The notes beneath the pieces are model-generated. The model made no database searches. It was not told where the DNA came from and was given only the letters and a program-made list of their open reading frames with translations. DNA of 64,000 bases. Origin: G020354785 sp964521285. Lineage in GTDB: Bacteria > Bacteroidota > Bacteroidia > Bacteroidales > UBA10428. Shown one piece after another: positions 43,572 through 52,976 of the stretch. Made by a program: the position numbers and the translations under genes. Position 1 is the first letter of the stretch; each line of letters begins with the position of its first letter. The DNA is taken from NCBI GenBank assembly GCA_964521285.1, contig CAZFQS010000008.1, positions 1 through 64,000 on the forward strand, in the 5' to 3' direction.

Positions 43572-43796
43572 ATGGAATACCATTTTTATTGTAATAATTG
43601 TGATAAAATTTTTACGACAGAACCTGATCGTAAAGAATATATAGATCCTGTCTTTGGTCCGTGTACATCATTAACAGCAAAATGCCCGGATTGTAATGCC
43701 TGTTGCGCTGAATACCGTAAACCTAAACCTAAGGCAGTAAAGAAAATATTGCAGGGGCCCTCATGTAGTAATGGTTCCTGCGATTGTTTTAATTAA
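43572..43796 (+). CDS. Small Cys-rich zinc-ribbon-like protein
   Basis: The 74 residues contain two CxxC pairs forming a likely zinc ribbon (YCNNCDKIF at ~7-15 and CPDCNACCAEY at ~38-48), then a Lys/Pro hinge and a Cys-rich tail (GPSCSNGSCDCFN). The pattern resembles FmdB-type zinc ribbons found next to varied enzymes, but the tail suggests an extra metal or redox site. It stands alone with its own likely promoter. Function unknown. Confidence 0.75.
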   Translation: MEYHFYCNNCDKIFTTEPDRKEYIDPVFGPCTSLTAKCPDCNACCAEYRKPKPKAVKKILQGPSCSNGSCDCFN

Positions 43797-43902
43797 CTTA
43801 ATTTATGAGTTTATATAATATAATTTAAATATTTTATATACAATAAATTATATTTAATAAATGTTTCATAATTACTTTTATATTCCTTTAAATTAATCCG
43901 GT

Positions 43903-44739
43903 TTATTTAAAACTAATTGTTATTATTGATGAATTTCCAGCTTTAACATTAAATTCTCTGGCAAAATTTCCTTGATTTAGAGCCAGTCCCACCCTTCCTG
44001 AAGAGTCAATATATGCCAGCGGATAATTATGTTCTACAAAACCAAAAGATTTTGTAAAGGGAATAGTGTCCTTAAACTTTAATTTCCCATCTACTCTTAT
44101 TATTACTTCTGCAGATGATAAAGATTTGATATCTTCTATATCTTCAACCATAGACCGCGGAATATTAGTTGCAAGATTACCGTAAGGTTCTTCAATTTTC
44201 ATAATCGTCCCTTCTATATTATTTCCTTGTTTTAAAGGTTTTTTGTATTCGATTTTTACTATTTCATTTTTTATAACAGGACCTGTATCTTCATAGGAAA
44301 TAATTCCTGCAGCAAGCTTTGCGCCTGTATAGGCATAAATATCCCTTCCGTGAAAAGTGTGGGCATCTTCACTACCAGGCCTTCTTTTGGTAGCCTCGTC
44401 TATAAGTCTTATTTCTTCCATGCCAAAATACTCATCTACAAATGTAAACACTCCGTTATCCGGTGATACTATGAATTTCTGATTTTTAGTTTTAACGACA
44501 ACTGATTTTCTGTTTGTACCCACGCCGGGGTCAACCACAGAAACAAAAACCGTAAGGTCCGGCCAGAATGATATAGTATCTGCCAGTGTTATTGCTGCCT
44601 GCCAGATGTTAAAAGGTTCAATCTGATGTGTGAGATCAAAAATTCTAATATCAGGATCAACACTCATAGCTACACCTTTTATGCTGGCTACGAAATGCTC
44701 TTTCAATCCGAAATCTGACATCAGTACAAGAGGTCTCAA
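43903..44739 (-). CDS. SAM hydroxide adenosyltransferase (DUF62 family)
   Basis: This 278-residue cytoplasmic enzyme belongs to the fluorinase/chlorinase superfamily; typical members split S-adenosylmethionine with water/hydroxide into adenosine and methionine. Seen motifs: LMSDFGLKEHFVASIKG, IFDLTHQIEPFNIWQAA, VVDPGVGTNRKSVVVK, SPDNGVFTFV and HTFHGRDIYAYTGAKLA. The C-terminal beta domain is complete. It does not show the inserted loop typical of fluorinases, which supports the hydroxide type. Physiological role is unclear for this family. Confidence 0.9.
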   Translation of the reverse strand: MRPLVLMSDFGLKEHFVASIKGVAMSVDPDIRIFDLTHQIEPFNIWQAAITLADTISFWPDLTVFVSVVDPGVGTNRKSVVVKTKNQKFIVSPDNGVFTFVDEYFGMEEIRLIDEATKRRPGSEDAHTFHGRDIYAYTGAKLAAGIISYEDTGPVIKNEIVKIEYKKPLKQGNNIEGTIMKIEEPYGNLATNIPRSMVEDIEDIKSLSSAEVIIRVDGKLKFKDTIPFTKSFGFVEHNYPLAYIDSSGRVGLALNQGNFAREFNVKAGNSSIITISFK

Positions 44740-44795
44740 GAACAGAGTATAAAAATGATTTATTTAAAATAAAATATATTATCTAAGAGTCTGTA

Positions 44796-45506
44796 TTAAA
44801 ACCTGAATGCCAGGCCGATATTAAAAGATATTCCTCCTGTATTCAGCTTTTCGTATCTTGTAACTGTCTGATCATCCTGATCTTCCAGTTCCCAGTTGCC
44901 CAGAGCAAAGTTGTAACCAACCTCCACGTTCAGTAATAAATCAAAGTATATGGGGATATATATTCCCGAATAGCTAGTAATCCCTCCTGAAATCGCGGAA
45001 GCTGAATTCCATGTCCTTTGCCCGTTCTCAGGCATTATCTTGGTTTCCATGCTTCCGTAATAAAATCCAAGACCTGTCCCTAAATACGGAACAACTTTAG
45101 AATTTTCAAAATCGATTTTGTAGACAAGACTCAGTTCCACAGGAACAATATCCAGGGTATTATCATATGCCAGTCTGTCACCATCTGGTGCCAGGGCAAG
45201 GTCTACATTCTGCCTGAGAATAGTAACTCCTGACCTTAACCTTATTCCAACAGCTGAAAAGTAATGATGTATGCTGATATTCAGGTTACCGCCAGTTCCA
45301 AAACCGGTAACAAAGAGTCCAACCGGACTTCCACCTGCATCATAACTGACTGTTCTTACTCCGCCGACCAGATAATCATTTCCCGGAACAAATAAACCGG
45401 TATTGAGACCAATATATGTTCGTTTGTTTTGAGCATTTATATTATTACCCGCTATAAAACAAAATATAATTACCGCCATAAAAAGAAGAGTTATTATTTT
45501 TTTCAT
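44796..45506 (-). CDS. Outer-membrane beta-barrel protein
   Basis: From the ATG at 45506 the signal peptide is MKKIITLLFMAVIIFCFIAG ... NAQ. A further 10 upstream codons are open but spoil it. The mature part has alternating beta strands with aromatic girdles (RTYIGLNTGLFVPGNDYLVG, LGTGLGFYYGSMET, DLLLNVEVGYNFALG) and ends GGISFNIGLAFRF, the C-terminal aromatic expected for BAM insertion. It is an OmpX/PorT-like small barrel of 8-10 strands. No specific function can be given. Confidence 0.8.
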   Translation of the reverse strand: MKKIITLLFMAVIIFCFIAGNNINAQNKRTYIGLNTGLFVPGNDYLVGGVRTVSYDAGGSPVGLFVTGFGTGGNLNISIHHYFSAVGIRLRSGVTILRQNVDLALAPDGDRLAYDNTLDIVPVELSLVYKIDFENSKVVPYLGTGLGFYYGSMETKIMPENGQRTWNSASAISGGITSYSGIYIPIYFDLLLNVEVGYNFALGNWELEDQDDQTVTRYEKLNTGGISFNIGLAFRF

Positions 45507-45652
45507 TTTGTTAGCTTTTAATGATTTGCAAAACAAATTTCATTATATCAATAATAATAATCAAGAGTTGAATTTTAAAGATATTAAGAAAGGAGATTAT
45601 GTTATAAACATTCAGGAAAAGCCACAATCTGTGAAGAAGCAAAAGAAATTGG

Positions 45653-46681
45653 TTAATTGATGTGTAAATCCACTGGCAATAAAGTCTGATTTACAAATAC
45701 ATACCTGTAATTATTCTTCTTACCATATACCCAGTTATATACAATATTCGCCCTGTCGAGTAAAATTCTTGAATCTTTAAATAATTCATTATCAGTGCTA
45801 AATAATTTATTATTTGATTCTGTAATTTGGTAATTTGTGAACTGGTTATTTATTTTCAATCTTCCTTTGTTGAATATATATAAGGGAACCGGACTACCTT
45901 TTTCATATAATTCCATAATTCCATATTTAAACCTGGTAAGGAATGTTTGCTTTTCACTATAACCATTGATAAACTCAATTTGATCTTTGATTTCCTGTGC
46001 ATTTTCAAATTCTGCTTTTGAAATATAATGATTCAGTTTTTTTTCCAGCAGAGGAATTATGTGACTACAGTTACCGCTGAGAAATTCCTGTACTTTATTG
46101 ACAATAGTTGTATATTCCAGTGGCATAATATTGAGAATGCATGGTGCCTTGCAGTATTTTAAATCGTGGTACAGGCACTTGGTCAATGGATTTGATTCCT
46201 TGCACAGTCTCAAATTATAATATCTTAATATAATATCAATAAGCATTTTTATATAATATTCTCCCTGAAACGGACCGAATACAATGTTATTTCTGATTTT
46301 TTTTAGTGAATTAATTACTTTAACAGTTGGAAATAAACCTTTTGTCAGCATAAGGTATTTATATTTCTTAAATTTTTTCTGGCGCACGTTATAGAAAGGG
46401 AAGAATTTCTTAATTAATTTATCCTCAAGCAATAATGCCAGAAATTCATTAAGTGTTTCGTGAAATTCAATATTGAATATATTTGATACCAGGGGTTTAA
46501 TTTTTTTCCGGTCTTCTGATTTATTATCATGAAAATAACTTAGTACTCTCCTTTTTAAATTTACTGATTTACCTACATAGATAACATTTTCCTCGCTGTC
46601 ACGGAATAAATATACTCCGGGCTTTTCAGGAACCCCCTTCCTGATGTATTTAACAAGGTTTTCTGCCTGGTTGTTTTTCAT
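45653..46681 (-). CDS. Short UvrC/Cho-like GIY-YIG nuclease
   Basis: This 342-residue homologue of the N-terminal half of UvrC has a GIY-YIG domain (GVYLFRDSEENVIYVGKSVN, LKRRVLSYF), the Cys-containing region LTKCLYHDLKYCKAPC, and a UVR motif (LLEKKLNHYISKAEFENAQE). The RNase-H-like and HhH domains of full UvrC are absent. In E. coli, the Cho protein of similar length nicks 3' to bulky lesions using UvrA/UvrB. A role as an auxiliary repair nuclease is likely. It is followed upstream by a divergent tyrA gene. Confidence 0.85.
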   Translation of the reverse strand: MKNNQAENLVKYIRKGVPEKPGVYLFRDSEENVIYVGKSVNLKRRVLSYFHDNKSEDRKKIKPLVSNIFNIEFHETLNEFLALLLEDKLIKKFFPFYNVRQKKFKKYKYLMLTKGLFPTVKVINSLKKIRNNIVFGPFQGEYYIKMLIDIILRYYNLRLCKESNPLTKCLYHDLKYCKAPCILNIMPLEYTTIVNKVQEFLSGNCSHIIPLLEKKLNHYISKAEFENAQEIKDQIEFINGYSEKQTFLTRFKYGIMELYEKGSPVPLYIFNKGRLKINNQFTNYQITESNNKLFSTDNELFKDSRILLDRANIVYNWVYGKKNNYRYVFVNQTLLPVDLHIN

Positions 46682-46872
46682 AAAGCAGTTGTTAAAGGTT
46701 GATACATAATAATAATTACAAAGTCTTCAGCATATTTATCAGGGGGTATTGCTCTGTCAGTTAACTGATATAAGTACTTCATAAATGAATGATTATCAGA
46801 TAATCAATATTATGGATTATAATATAGTTTTTTTTAAAATAATATCTGTCCCAGAATGATTTATTTTAAAAA

Positions 46873-46911
46873 ATAATGATGTTCGTCATTATCAATTCTT
46901 TTGTATTTTTG
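46873..46911 (+). promoter_or_regulatory. Candidate promoter and operator of the prephenate dehydrogenase gene
   Basis: TATTTTTG (46904-46911) matches the -7 consensus, with TTCG 18 nt upstream as a weak -33. Overlapping it is an inverted repeat ATAATGA (46873-46879) / TCATTAT (46886-46892). Confidence 0.35.
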
Positions 46912-46944
46912 TGCCTTATAAAATTATTCTTCAAAAAACTTACT

Positions 46945-47691
46945 ATGATTAATAAAGTTGTCTCTGTATATGGTTATGGCCGTTTTGGAAAATTCTGGGC
47001 TGATATTCTGGCTGAAGATTTCCATATTAAAGTGTATTCCCGGAGAGGGTTAAAGAATGAGGAGGTCAGCCCCGGCATTCAAATTACTGATGCTGAAGAT
47101 ATATTTAACTGCGATGCCATTTTTTTCTGTGTTGCTATCTCTTCCTTCGAGGAGTTACTTTTAAAGTCAAAAAATCTTTTTAGAAATAACACTGTTTATT
47201 TTGATACATGTTCGGTTAAGGTAGAACCTGCAAGATGGATGAAAGAAAACATTCCGCAGGAATGTAAAATAATTGCATCACATCCTATGTTTGGTCCCGA
47301 TTCGTTTTTCAATTCTCCTGATAAATTGCCTATGGTTATGTGTAATATAAGCGTGGAAGATAAAGAATTTAACTGGTGGAAGGATTATTTTTCCAAAAAA
47401 CGAATGCGTGTGATAGTAATGACTCCGGACGAACATGACAAAATGGTTGCATATTCACAGGGAATAACTCATTATATTGGGAGAGTATTGTCTGACCTTA
47501 AATTAAAGCCAACTTTAATCAATACTTTAGGTTATCAAAAACTTCTGGAGATTATGCAGCAGACCTGTAATGATAGCTGGCAGCTCTTTATAGATCTCCA
47601 GAAATATAATCCCTACACAAAAAATATGAGAATTGACCTTCAGAAATCAATTGAAAGAATATATAAAAGTCTGGGTGACGATAGAATATAA
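46945..47691 (+). CDS. tyrA: Prephenate dehydrogenase
   Basis: This protein of about 248 residues from the ATG at 46945 (MINKVVSVYGYGRFGKFWAD) converts prephenate to 4-hydroxyphenylpyruvate in tyrosine synthesis. Upstream codons to 46876 contain the promoter-like sequence, so they are probably not translated. Motifs: Rossmann GYGRFG, FDTCSVK, ASHPMFGPDS and a helical dimerisation part (THYIGRVLSDL). It is a short stand-alone form without chorismate mutase. No other aromatic genes lie nearby. The stop is 1 nt from the convergent otsAB stop. Confidence 0.88.
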   Translation: MINKVVSVYGYGRFGKFWADILAEDFHIKVYSRRGLKNEEVSPGIQITDAEDIFNCDAIFFCVAISSFEELLLKSKNLFRNNTVYFDTCSVKVEPARWMKENIPQECKIIASHPMFGPDSFFNSPDKLPMVMCNISVEDKEFNWWKDYFSKKRMRVIVMTPDEHDKMVAYSQGITHYIGRVLSDLKLKPTLINTLGYQKLLEIMQQTCNDSWQLFIDLQKYNPYTKNMRIDLQKSIERIYKSLGDDRI

Positions 47692-47692
47692 C

Positions 47693-49903
47693 TTATTGAA
47701 TAATCATTTTCTTCAGTAAATCTCTTACCCCGCTTATTGATTCAACATTATATCTGGCAGATGTATAAACTAATCCTACTTTAATAGTTATCGCACTATC
47801 AGGTAATTCCTCAAACATATATTCATCTGTCCAGTCATCTCCTATTCCAAGAATAAAATCATATTTTTTATCGGCAATCAGATGAAGAGCAGCCCTTCCT
47901 TTATTTATGTTACTGTTTTTAATTTCAATTACTTTGTTCCCTTCCAGAATATCAAGATTATAAGTACTTATCAGGCTTGTAAGTTCATCCTTTAGTTCAA
48001 TAGCTCTCTGAGCTCCCAGTTCGTGATCTGCTTTTCTGTAATGCCAGGCAATTGAATAATTCTTTTCTTCGATAAAAGTCCCCGGAGTTCTGTCCACGAA
48101 AAATTCTATACTTGGTCTTATCAGATCCTTCCATTCATTATTCATTTGTTCAACCATTCTCCATTTGTGGGTTGGCTTTCTAATCCATACTCCATGTTCT
48201 ACTATAAGTGTATAATTTTTCGCCCCAAACCATTTGCCAAATATTGCTTTATCCCGGCCGCTAATAAGCACGATTTCGTTTTTACTGTCTCTGGCCAGTT
48301 TGTCAAGAGTCTTATAAAGCTCTTTATCAGGTTCTGCAAGTTGCGGATCAGTCTGAAATCCAACAAGGGTCCCGTCATAATCAAGAAACAGGATCCTGGC
48401 TTTAGCTTTCTTATAATTTTTTATAATTTCACTTTCAATATCTTTATTGAATTTTTTTGCCAGATATTTCTTTTGAATTTTGCTTACATTATCAAGACTG
48501 TTAATAAAATCCTGAGCCCACTTAATAATACTGTACCTTTTCAGAATATTCTGCATAATATTAATTCTGTTTTTTTGCTCTTGATCCGGCATATTAATAG
48601 CTTCCTTCAGCGCATCAGCTATTTCTTCCTTATTATTCGGATTGATAATAATAGCTTCGTTCAGTTCTTTTGCAGCACCGGCCATTTCGCTAAGAATCAG
48701 CACACCCTTGTCATTTATCTGTGATGCTATATATTCCTTGGCTACCAGATTCATACCGTCTCTTATCGGTGTAATAAGTGCTATTTCACATGAAGAATAA
48801 AGTTCAATAAGATCTTCAAAACTTAGTGTTCTGTAAAAGTACCATATAGGTGTCCAGTTAATAGTAGCATATTTACCGTTTATTTTTCCTACAAGTTCAT
48901 CAATCTCTCTTTTCATATTCATGTACTGTTCCACATATATTCTTGATGGAACCGCTAAAAGAATCAATGTGACCTTTTCCCTGTATTCAGGATATTTATC
49001 GAGAAAATATTCAAATGCAATTAAACGGTTAGATATTCCTTTTGAATAATCCAGCCGGTCAATTGATAAGATTAGTTTTCTTTCCGGAGACATGAGAAAG
49101 TGTTTATCAATTTCCTGCCGGATCTTTGATTTATCCTTAACAGATTTCTGTTGCAGCTTGATTGCGGAATTATAATACTTATCGTAATCTATACCCATAG
49201 GGAAAGCATCTACCTTTACTACTCTGTTTTCAAGATTAATTTGATTTAATACTACTTCACGCCCCAGAAGCCTTCGCACACAACTTAAGAAGTGTCTTTC
49301 GTAATCATATGTATGAAAACCTATTAAGTCTGCGCCAAGCATTCCTTCGATAATTTCCTTGCGCCAGGGAAGAATTCTAAAGACCTCATATGACGGAAAC
49401 GGGATATGAAGAAAAAATCCGATAGATATGTCCTTATGCTTTTCCTTTATAAGTTTTGGCAATAGAAGAAGGTGATAATCATGAATCCATATTTTATCAA
49501 TTCCTTCAATATTTTTCAGTATTACCTCGGCAAATTTCTCATTTACCTGAATATATGAATTCCAGAAGTCTTTGTTATAATCGACATATTGAGTAAAATA
49601 ATGAAACAAGGGCCATATAGTCTTGTTACTAAATCCAAAATAGTACAAATCCATATCCTTTCTATTTATAAAAACCGGTAAACATTTTTCCTTTTTTATA
49701 GCGGATATTATATCTGATCTGACTTTACTATTAATTTCTTCATCAACTATACCGGGCCAGCCAATCCATAAACTTTCAAATGATTTATAGATTGATTTTA
49801 TTCCTGTTGCCAGTCCCCCTACACTCGGTTTAATACTGATCGACTCCTTATCAAGATTTATCTGTAAGGGTAGCCTGTTTGATACTATTAAAATTTTTTG
49901 CAT
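47693..49903 (-). CDS. otsAB: Fused trehalose-6-phosphate synthase/phosphatase
   Basis: This 736-residue bifunctional cytoplasmic enzyme makes trehalose from UDP-glucose and glucose-6-phosphate. The OtsA part (GT20, ~1-470) has ILIVSNRLPLQ, VGGLATGIKS, WIHDYHLLLLPKLIK, ILSIDRLDYSKGI and LITPIRDGMNLVAKEYIASQ. The OtsB part (~495-736) is a HAD phosphatase with ILFLDYDGTLVGF, LISGRDKAIF, VEHGVWIRK and ILGIGDDWTDEYMF. The fusion is known in Bacteroidota. It is divergent from a GH15 gene, a common neighbourhood for otsA. Confidence 0.93.
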   Translation of the reverse strand: MQKILIVSNRLPLQINLDKESISIKPSVGGLATGIKSIYKSFESLWIGWPGIVDEEINSKVRSDIISAIKKEKCLPVFINRKDMDLYYFGFSNKTIWPLFHYFTQYVDYNKDFWNSYIQVNEKFAEVILKNIEGIDKIWIHDYHLLLLPKLIKEKHKDISIGFFLHIPFPSYEVFRILPWRKEIIEGMLGADLIGFHTYDYERHFLSCVRRLLGREVVLNQINLENRVVKVDAFPMGIDYDKYYNSAIKLQQKSVKDKSKIRQEIDKHFLMSPERKLILSIDRLDYSKGISNRLIAFEYFLDKYPEYREKVTLILLAVPSRIYVEQYMNMKREIDELVGKINGKYATINWTPIWYFYRTLSFEDLIELYSSCEIALITPIRDGMNLVAKEYIASQINDKGVLILSEMAGAAKELNEAIIINPNNKEEIADALKEAINMPDQEQKNRINIMQNILKRYSIIKWAQDFINSLDNVSKIQKKYLAKKFNKDIESEIIKNYKKAKARILFLDYDGTLVGFQTDPQLAEPDKELYKTLDKLARDSKNEIVLISGRDKAIFGKWFGAKNYTLIVEHGVWIRKPTHKWRMVEQMNNEWKDLIRPSIEFFVDRTPGTFIEEKNYSIAWHYRKADHELGAQRAIELKDELTSLISTYNLDILEGNKVIEIKNSNINKGRAALHLIADKKYDFILGIGDDWTDEYMFEELPDSAITIKVGLVYTSARYNVESISGVRDLLKKMIIQ

Positions 49904-50188
49904 AACTGACTTATTTATTAATATATGTTCTGGCCTTGTTTCTAATTTATATATAATATTTGCCTGATCTAAAATAATTTACAGGTTTATATTAATGTAG
50001 AATTTTTATTCTACTCAATATATTACTAATTTTAGCTTCATTAACCAGGTTGGTCTTATCTGTTTACAAAATGCTGACTGATAACAGAATAGATGACAAA
50101 ACGGATAGTAATTATATTAAATATCCTAAAAGAGACATTAGCTAATAAATTAGCCTATGTAAAAACAAAATAACAAAATATTTTCTAT
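49904..50188. other. Divergent control region between otsAB and the GH15 gene
   Basis: The 285 AT-rich bases have no ORF or clear hairpin. They must carry the promoters for both trehalose-related transcription units. Confidence 0.4.
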
Positions 50189-51994
50189 ATGAAAAATTTA
50201 AATTACGGAATAATTGGCAATTGTTTAAGTGCAGCCCTGGTATCAGATAGTGGTTCAATTGATTGGTGTTGTCTTCCCCATTTCAGCTCTTCATCTATTT
50301 TTGCGAAATTGCTCGATGAGCAAAAAGGAGGAAATTTTGAATTTATTGTAGATAAGGAATACCAGATTAGTCAGAGCTATATACGCAAAACAAACATACT
50401 GGTTACAAAATTTGAGAAAGGTGTTGATAAATTCGAGCTCGTTGATTTTATGCCCAGATATTTAGCTGATTACAGGAGTTATTATTCCCCGCCTGATATA
50501 ATCAGGTATATAAAATACAAATCCGGGAAACCTGCTTTCAGGATTAATTATAATCCGAAACTGGAATATGCAAAACATAATACCAAAATCCTTGTAAAAA
50601 AAGAATATATAAAAAGCTTCACTACAAAAGGTATCTATGATTCAGTCTATTTATATACCAGTCTGGACAAACAAAAGGTCGTAGCAAAAGAAAAAATTGA
50701 GATTAATGATGATGCGTTTTTTCTTTTAAGCTATAATCAAAAGATATTAAAGCAGACAGTTGACAGGGCTTATTTAAAACTCCAGAGGACAAAGGTATAC
50801 TGGCTGGACTGGGCAGATAGAACAAAATCCTTTAATAAATATAATGAAGAAATATTGAGAAGCGCATTACTGCTAAAGTTGTTAAGTTATGATAAAACAG
50901 GTGCTGTAATAGCTGCTACAACAACATCTTTGCCTGAAAAGATCGGAGATATAAGGAACTGGGATTACAGATTTTGCTGGTTAAGAGATGCTTCCATGGT
51001 AATTAAAGTAATGACTAATCTCGGCCACTACAGGGTAGCAAAAAGATACCTGAACTTCATAATTGATATTATTCCTGATAAGGATGAAAAGATCCAGGTC
51101 ATGTATGGTATCAACAGGGAAAGAAACCTGACAGAGAAAATACTCGAACATCTGAGTGGTTACGAAAATTCCATACCTGTAAGAATTGGTAATGATGCAT
51201 TCAGGCAAAAACAGAATGATATATATGGGATATTAATGGATGTAATATACCAGCAATTTGAGATATTTGAAACATCTCTTGTCAATAGTGAAGCCTTGTG
51301 GACTATAACAAGAAGTATAGTTAAAACTGTAAACAGAAATTGGAAAAAACCGGACAGAGGGATCTGGGAAATAAGAAAAGAGCAAAAACACTTTACTTTT
51401 TCAAAGGTTTTATGCTGGGTTGCAATTGACAGAGCGATAAAAATTGCACAGCTGATAAAGAAATATGACTATTTAAATGAATGGAAAAATCTTGCAGATA
51501 CTATTAAAAAAAATATTTATGATAATGCATGGAATGAAGAATTGCAATCCTTTACACAGTCTTATGGTTCGAAGGATATGGATGCATCAAATTTACTAAT
51601 GGAAGCATACGGTATTATTGACGCTGGTGATCCAAAATATATAAGTACAGTAAAGAGTATTCACAAATATTTAAGTAGGAACGGACTGATGTACAGGTAT
51701 AAAAACAGGGACGATTTTGGATTACCTGCATCATCTTTTACTGTCTGTAATTTCTGGCTGGTCAACAGCCTTTACAAATTGGGTGAAAAAGAACAGGCAG
51801 AGAAAATGTTTGAGAAAATATTAAAATACAGTAATCACCTTGGATTATTTAGTGAGGATATTGATTTTAAAACAAAACGGTTGCTTGGAAATTTTCCGCA
51901 GGCATATTCACACCTGGCACTAATTGAAACTGCAACTATATTGTCATCAAAAGCTGAAACAGATCAGGAGGAGTTTTTTGAAAACTTATATTGA
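50189..51994 (+). CDS. GH15 glucoamylase/trehalase-like enzyme
   Basis: This 601-residue cytoplasmic enzyme (no signal peptide) has a beta-sandwich N-domain (NYGIIGNCLSAALVSDSGSI, DWCCLPHFSSSSIFAKLLDE) and the (alpha/alpha)6 barrel of GH15. The barrel shows RNWDYRFCWLRDASMVIKVM, GIWEIRKEQKHFTFSKVLCW (catalytic Glu), GLPASSFTVCNFWLV and SEDIDFKT ... LGNFPQAYSHLALIETA. Mycobacterial trehalases belong to this branch, so trehalose is a plausible substrate alongside otsAB. Malto-oligosaccharides remain an alternative. Confidence 0.88.
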   Translation: MKNLNYGIIGNCLSAALVSDSGSIDWCCLPHFSSSSIFAKLLDEQKGGNFEFIVDKEYQISQSYIRKTNILVTKFEKGVDKFELVDFMPRYLADYRSYYSPPDIIRYIKYKSGKPAFRINYNPKLEYAKHNTKILVKKEYIKSFTTKGIYDSVYLYTSLDKQKVVAKEKIEINDDAFFLLSYNQKILKQTVDRAYLKLQRTKVYWLDWADRTKSFNKYNEEILRSALLLKLLSYDKTGAVIAATTTSLPEKIGDIRNWDYRFCWLRDASMVIKVMTNLGHYRVAKRYLNFIIDIIPDKDEKIQVMYGINRERNLTEKILEHLSGYENSIPVRIGNDAFRQKQNDIYGILMDVIYQQFEIFETSLVNSEALWTITRSIVKTVNRNWKKPDRGIWEIRKEQKHFTFSKVLCWVAIDRAIKIAQLIKKYDYLNEWKNLADTIKKNIYDNAWNEELQSFTQSYGSKDMDASNLLMEAYGIIDAGDPKYISTVKSIHKYLSRNGLMYRYKNRDDFGLPASSFTVCNFWLVNSLYKLGEKEQAEKMFEKILKYSNHLGLFSEDIDFKTKRLLGNFPQAYSHLALIETATILSSKAETDQEEFFENLY

Positions 51995-52100
51995 TTAAAA
52001 GCTATAATGCTGCCAATGACGTTTCTCAGCTCTATAAATGTGAATTATTAATAAAATTTTAATAAATTGGCTATTAGTACAAATATTTCAGCTCTAAATT

Positions 52101-52976
52101 ATGCAGGAATTTATTCTGAAAAACAAGGAATCAGCAGATGAAGATATAAAAAGAATACTGTATGATCAGATTGATACAGCTCTATCATACCTGGAGAATG
52201 AATCTGATAACAATTTTGATGAGTCAATACATGAGGTCAGAAAATGCATAAAGAGAATAAGAGCTGTTATAAGACTAATCAGGGACGATATTGGCAAGCA
52301 GAACTGCAGGAAGGAAAACTTTTTCTTCAGGGATATCAACAGAAATATGTCCGAACTCAGGAGTATTAACGTTAATATTGAAACACTGGCTAAACTTAAT
52401 TCAGATCAATCTGGGGGCTATAAGGCTTTAATAGATCATTTTATTGAGCTAAAAGAAAAAATTATATATAAGCTTTGCCTGGAAGATGATCGTCTGGGAA
52501 ATGTCTTTAAAATGCTTAAGAAAGGGAAGAAAAGAACAGGGCGGATACTAATTAAGAATAAGGATTTTGAAATACTTTTCTTAGGATTCATAAGAGTTTT
52601 TAATCAATGTCTGAGATCTATGAGTTTAGCGAAAAAAGAACCTACCAAAGGTAATTTACATGAATGGAGAAAAATAGCAAAATATTTATACTATCAGTTT
52701 CAGGTTTTGGCGCCTGTTTTGCCTGAAGAGCTGGGAATTTATACACCAAAACTGGATAAACTGGCAGATTACCTTGGTGAAGATCATGATCTTGCAGAAC
52801 TTGAAGATTCTCTTAGGGGAAATCCATATGTGCCGGCCGAGTCAAATAAATCAGAATCAATTTATAATATAATTGATAAAACAAGATACGATAAGCAAAA
52901 GGTATTATTTTCACTTGCCGGTGAAATATTTAACGAAAGACTACAGACCAGTATTAACAATTTGTTTTCCATATGA
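52101..52976 (+). CDS. CHAD-domain protein
   Basis: This 291-residue helical protein has conserved His and Lys/Arg pairs: DESIHEVRKCIKRIRAVIRL, and in the second half GNLHEWRKIAKYLYYQFQVL. The CHAD domain binds inorganic polyphosphate or other polyanions through basic helical surfaces. It begins 106 nt after the GH15 gene and overlaps the radical-SAM gene by 4 nt, so the pair is translationally coupled. Confidence 0.88.
   Translation: MQEFILKNKESADEDIKRILYDQIDTALSYLENESDNNFDESIHEVRKCIKRIRAVIRLIRDDIGKQNCRKENFFFRDINRNMSELRSINVNIETLAKLNSDQSGGYKALIDHFIELKEKIIYKLCLEDDRLGNVFKMLKKGKKRTGRILIKNKDFEILFLGFIRVFNQCLRSMSLAKKEPTKGNLHEWRKIAKYLYYQFQVLAPVLPEELGIYTPKLDKLADYLGEDHDLAELEDSLRGNPYVPAESNKSESIYNIIDKTRYDKQKVLFSLAGEIFNERLQTSINNLFSI

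Noticed and set aside
45568..45660. Short plus-strand frame from a TTG (LNFKDIKKGDYVINIQEK ...) ending at 45660
   Set aside because: It reads like a protein tail but is about 30 codons, has no good start or recognisable family, and overlaps the 3' end of the UvrC-like gene. Kept only as a note.
48146..48724. Plus-strand frame of 192 codons opposite otsAB
   Set aside because: Its length comes from AT-rich antisense of the OtsB domain. The product is Phe/Asn-rich with no domain, while the minus strand encodes clear HAD motifs.
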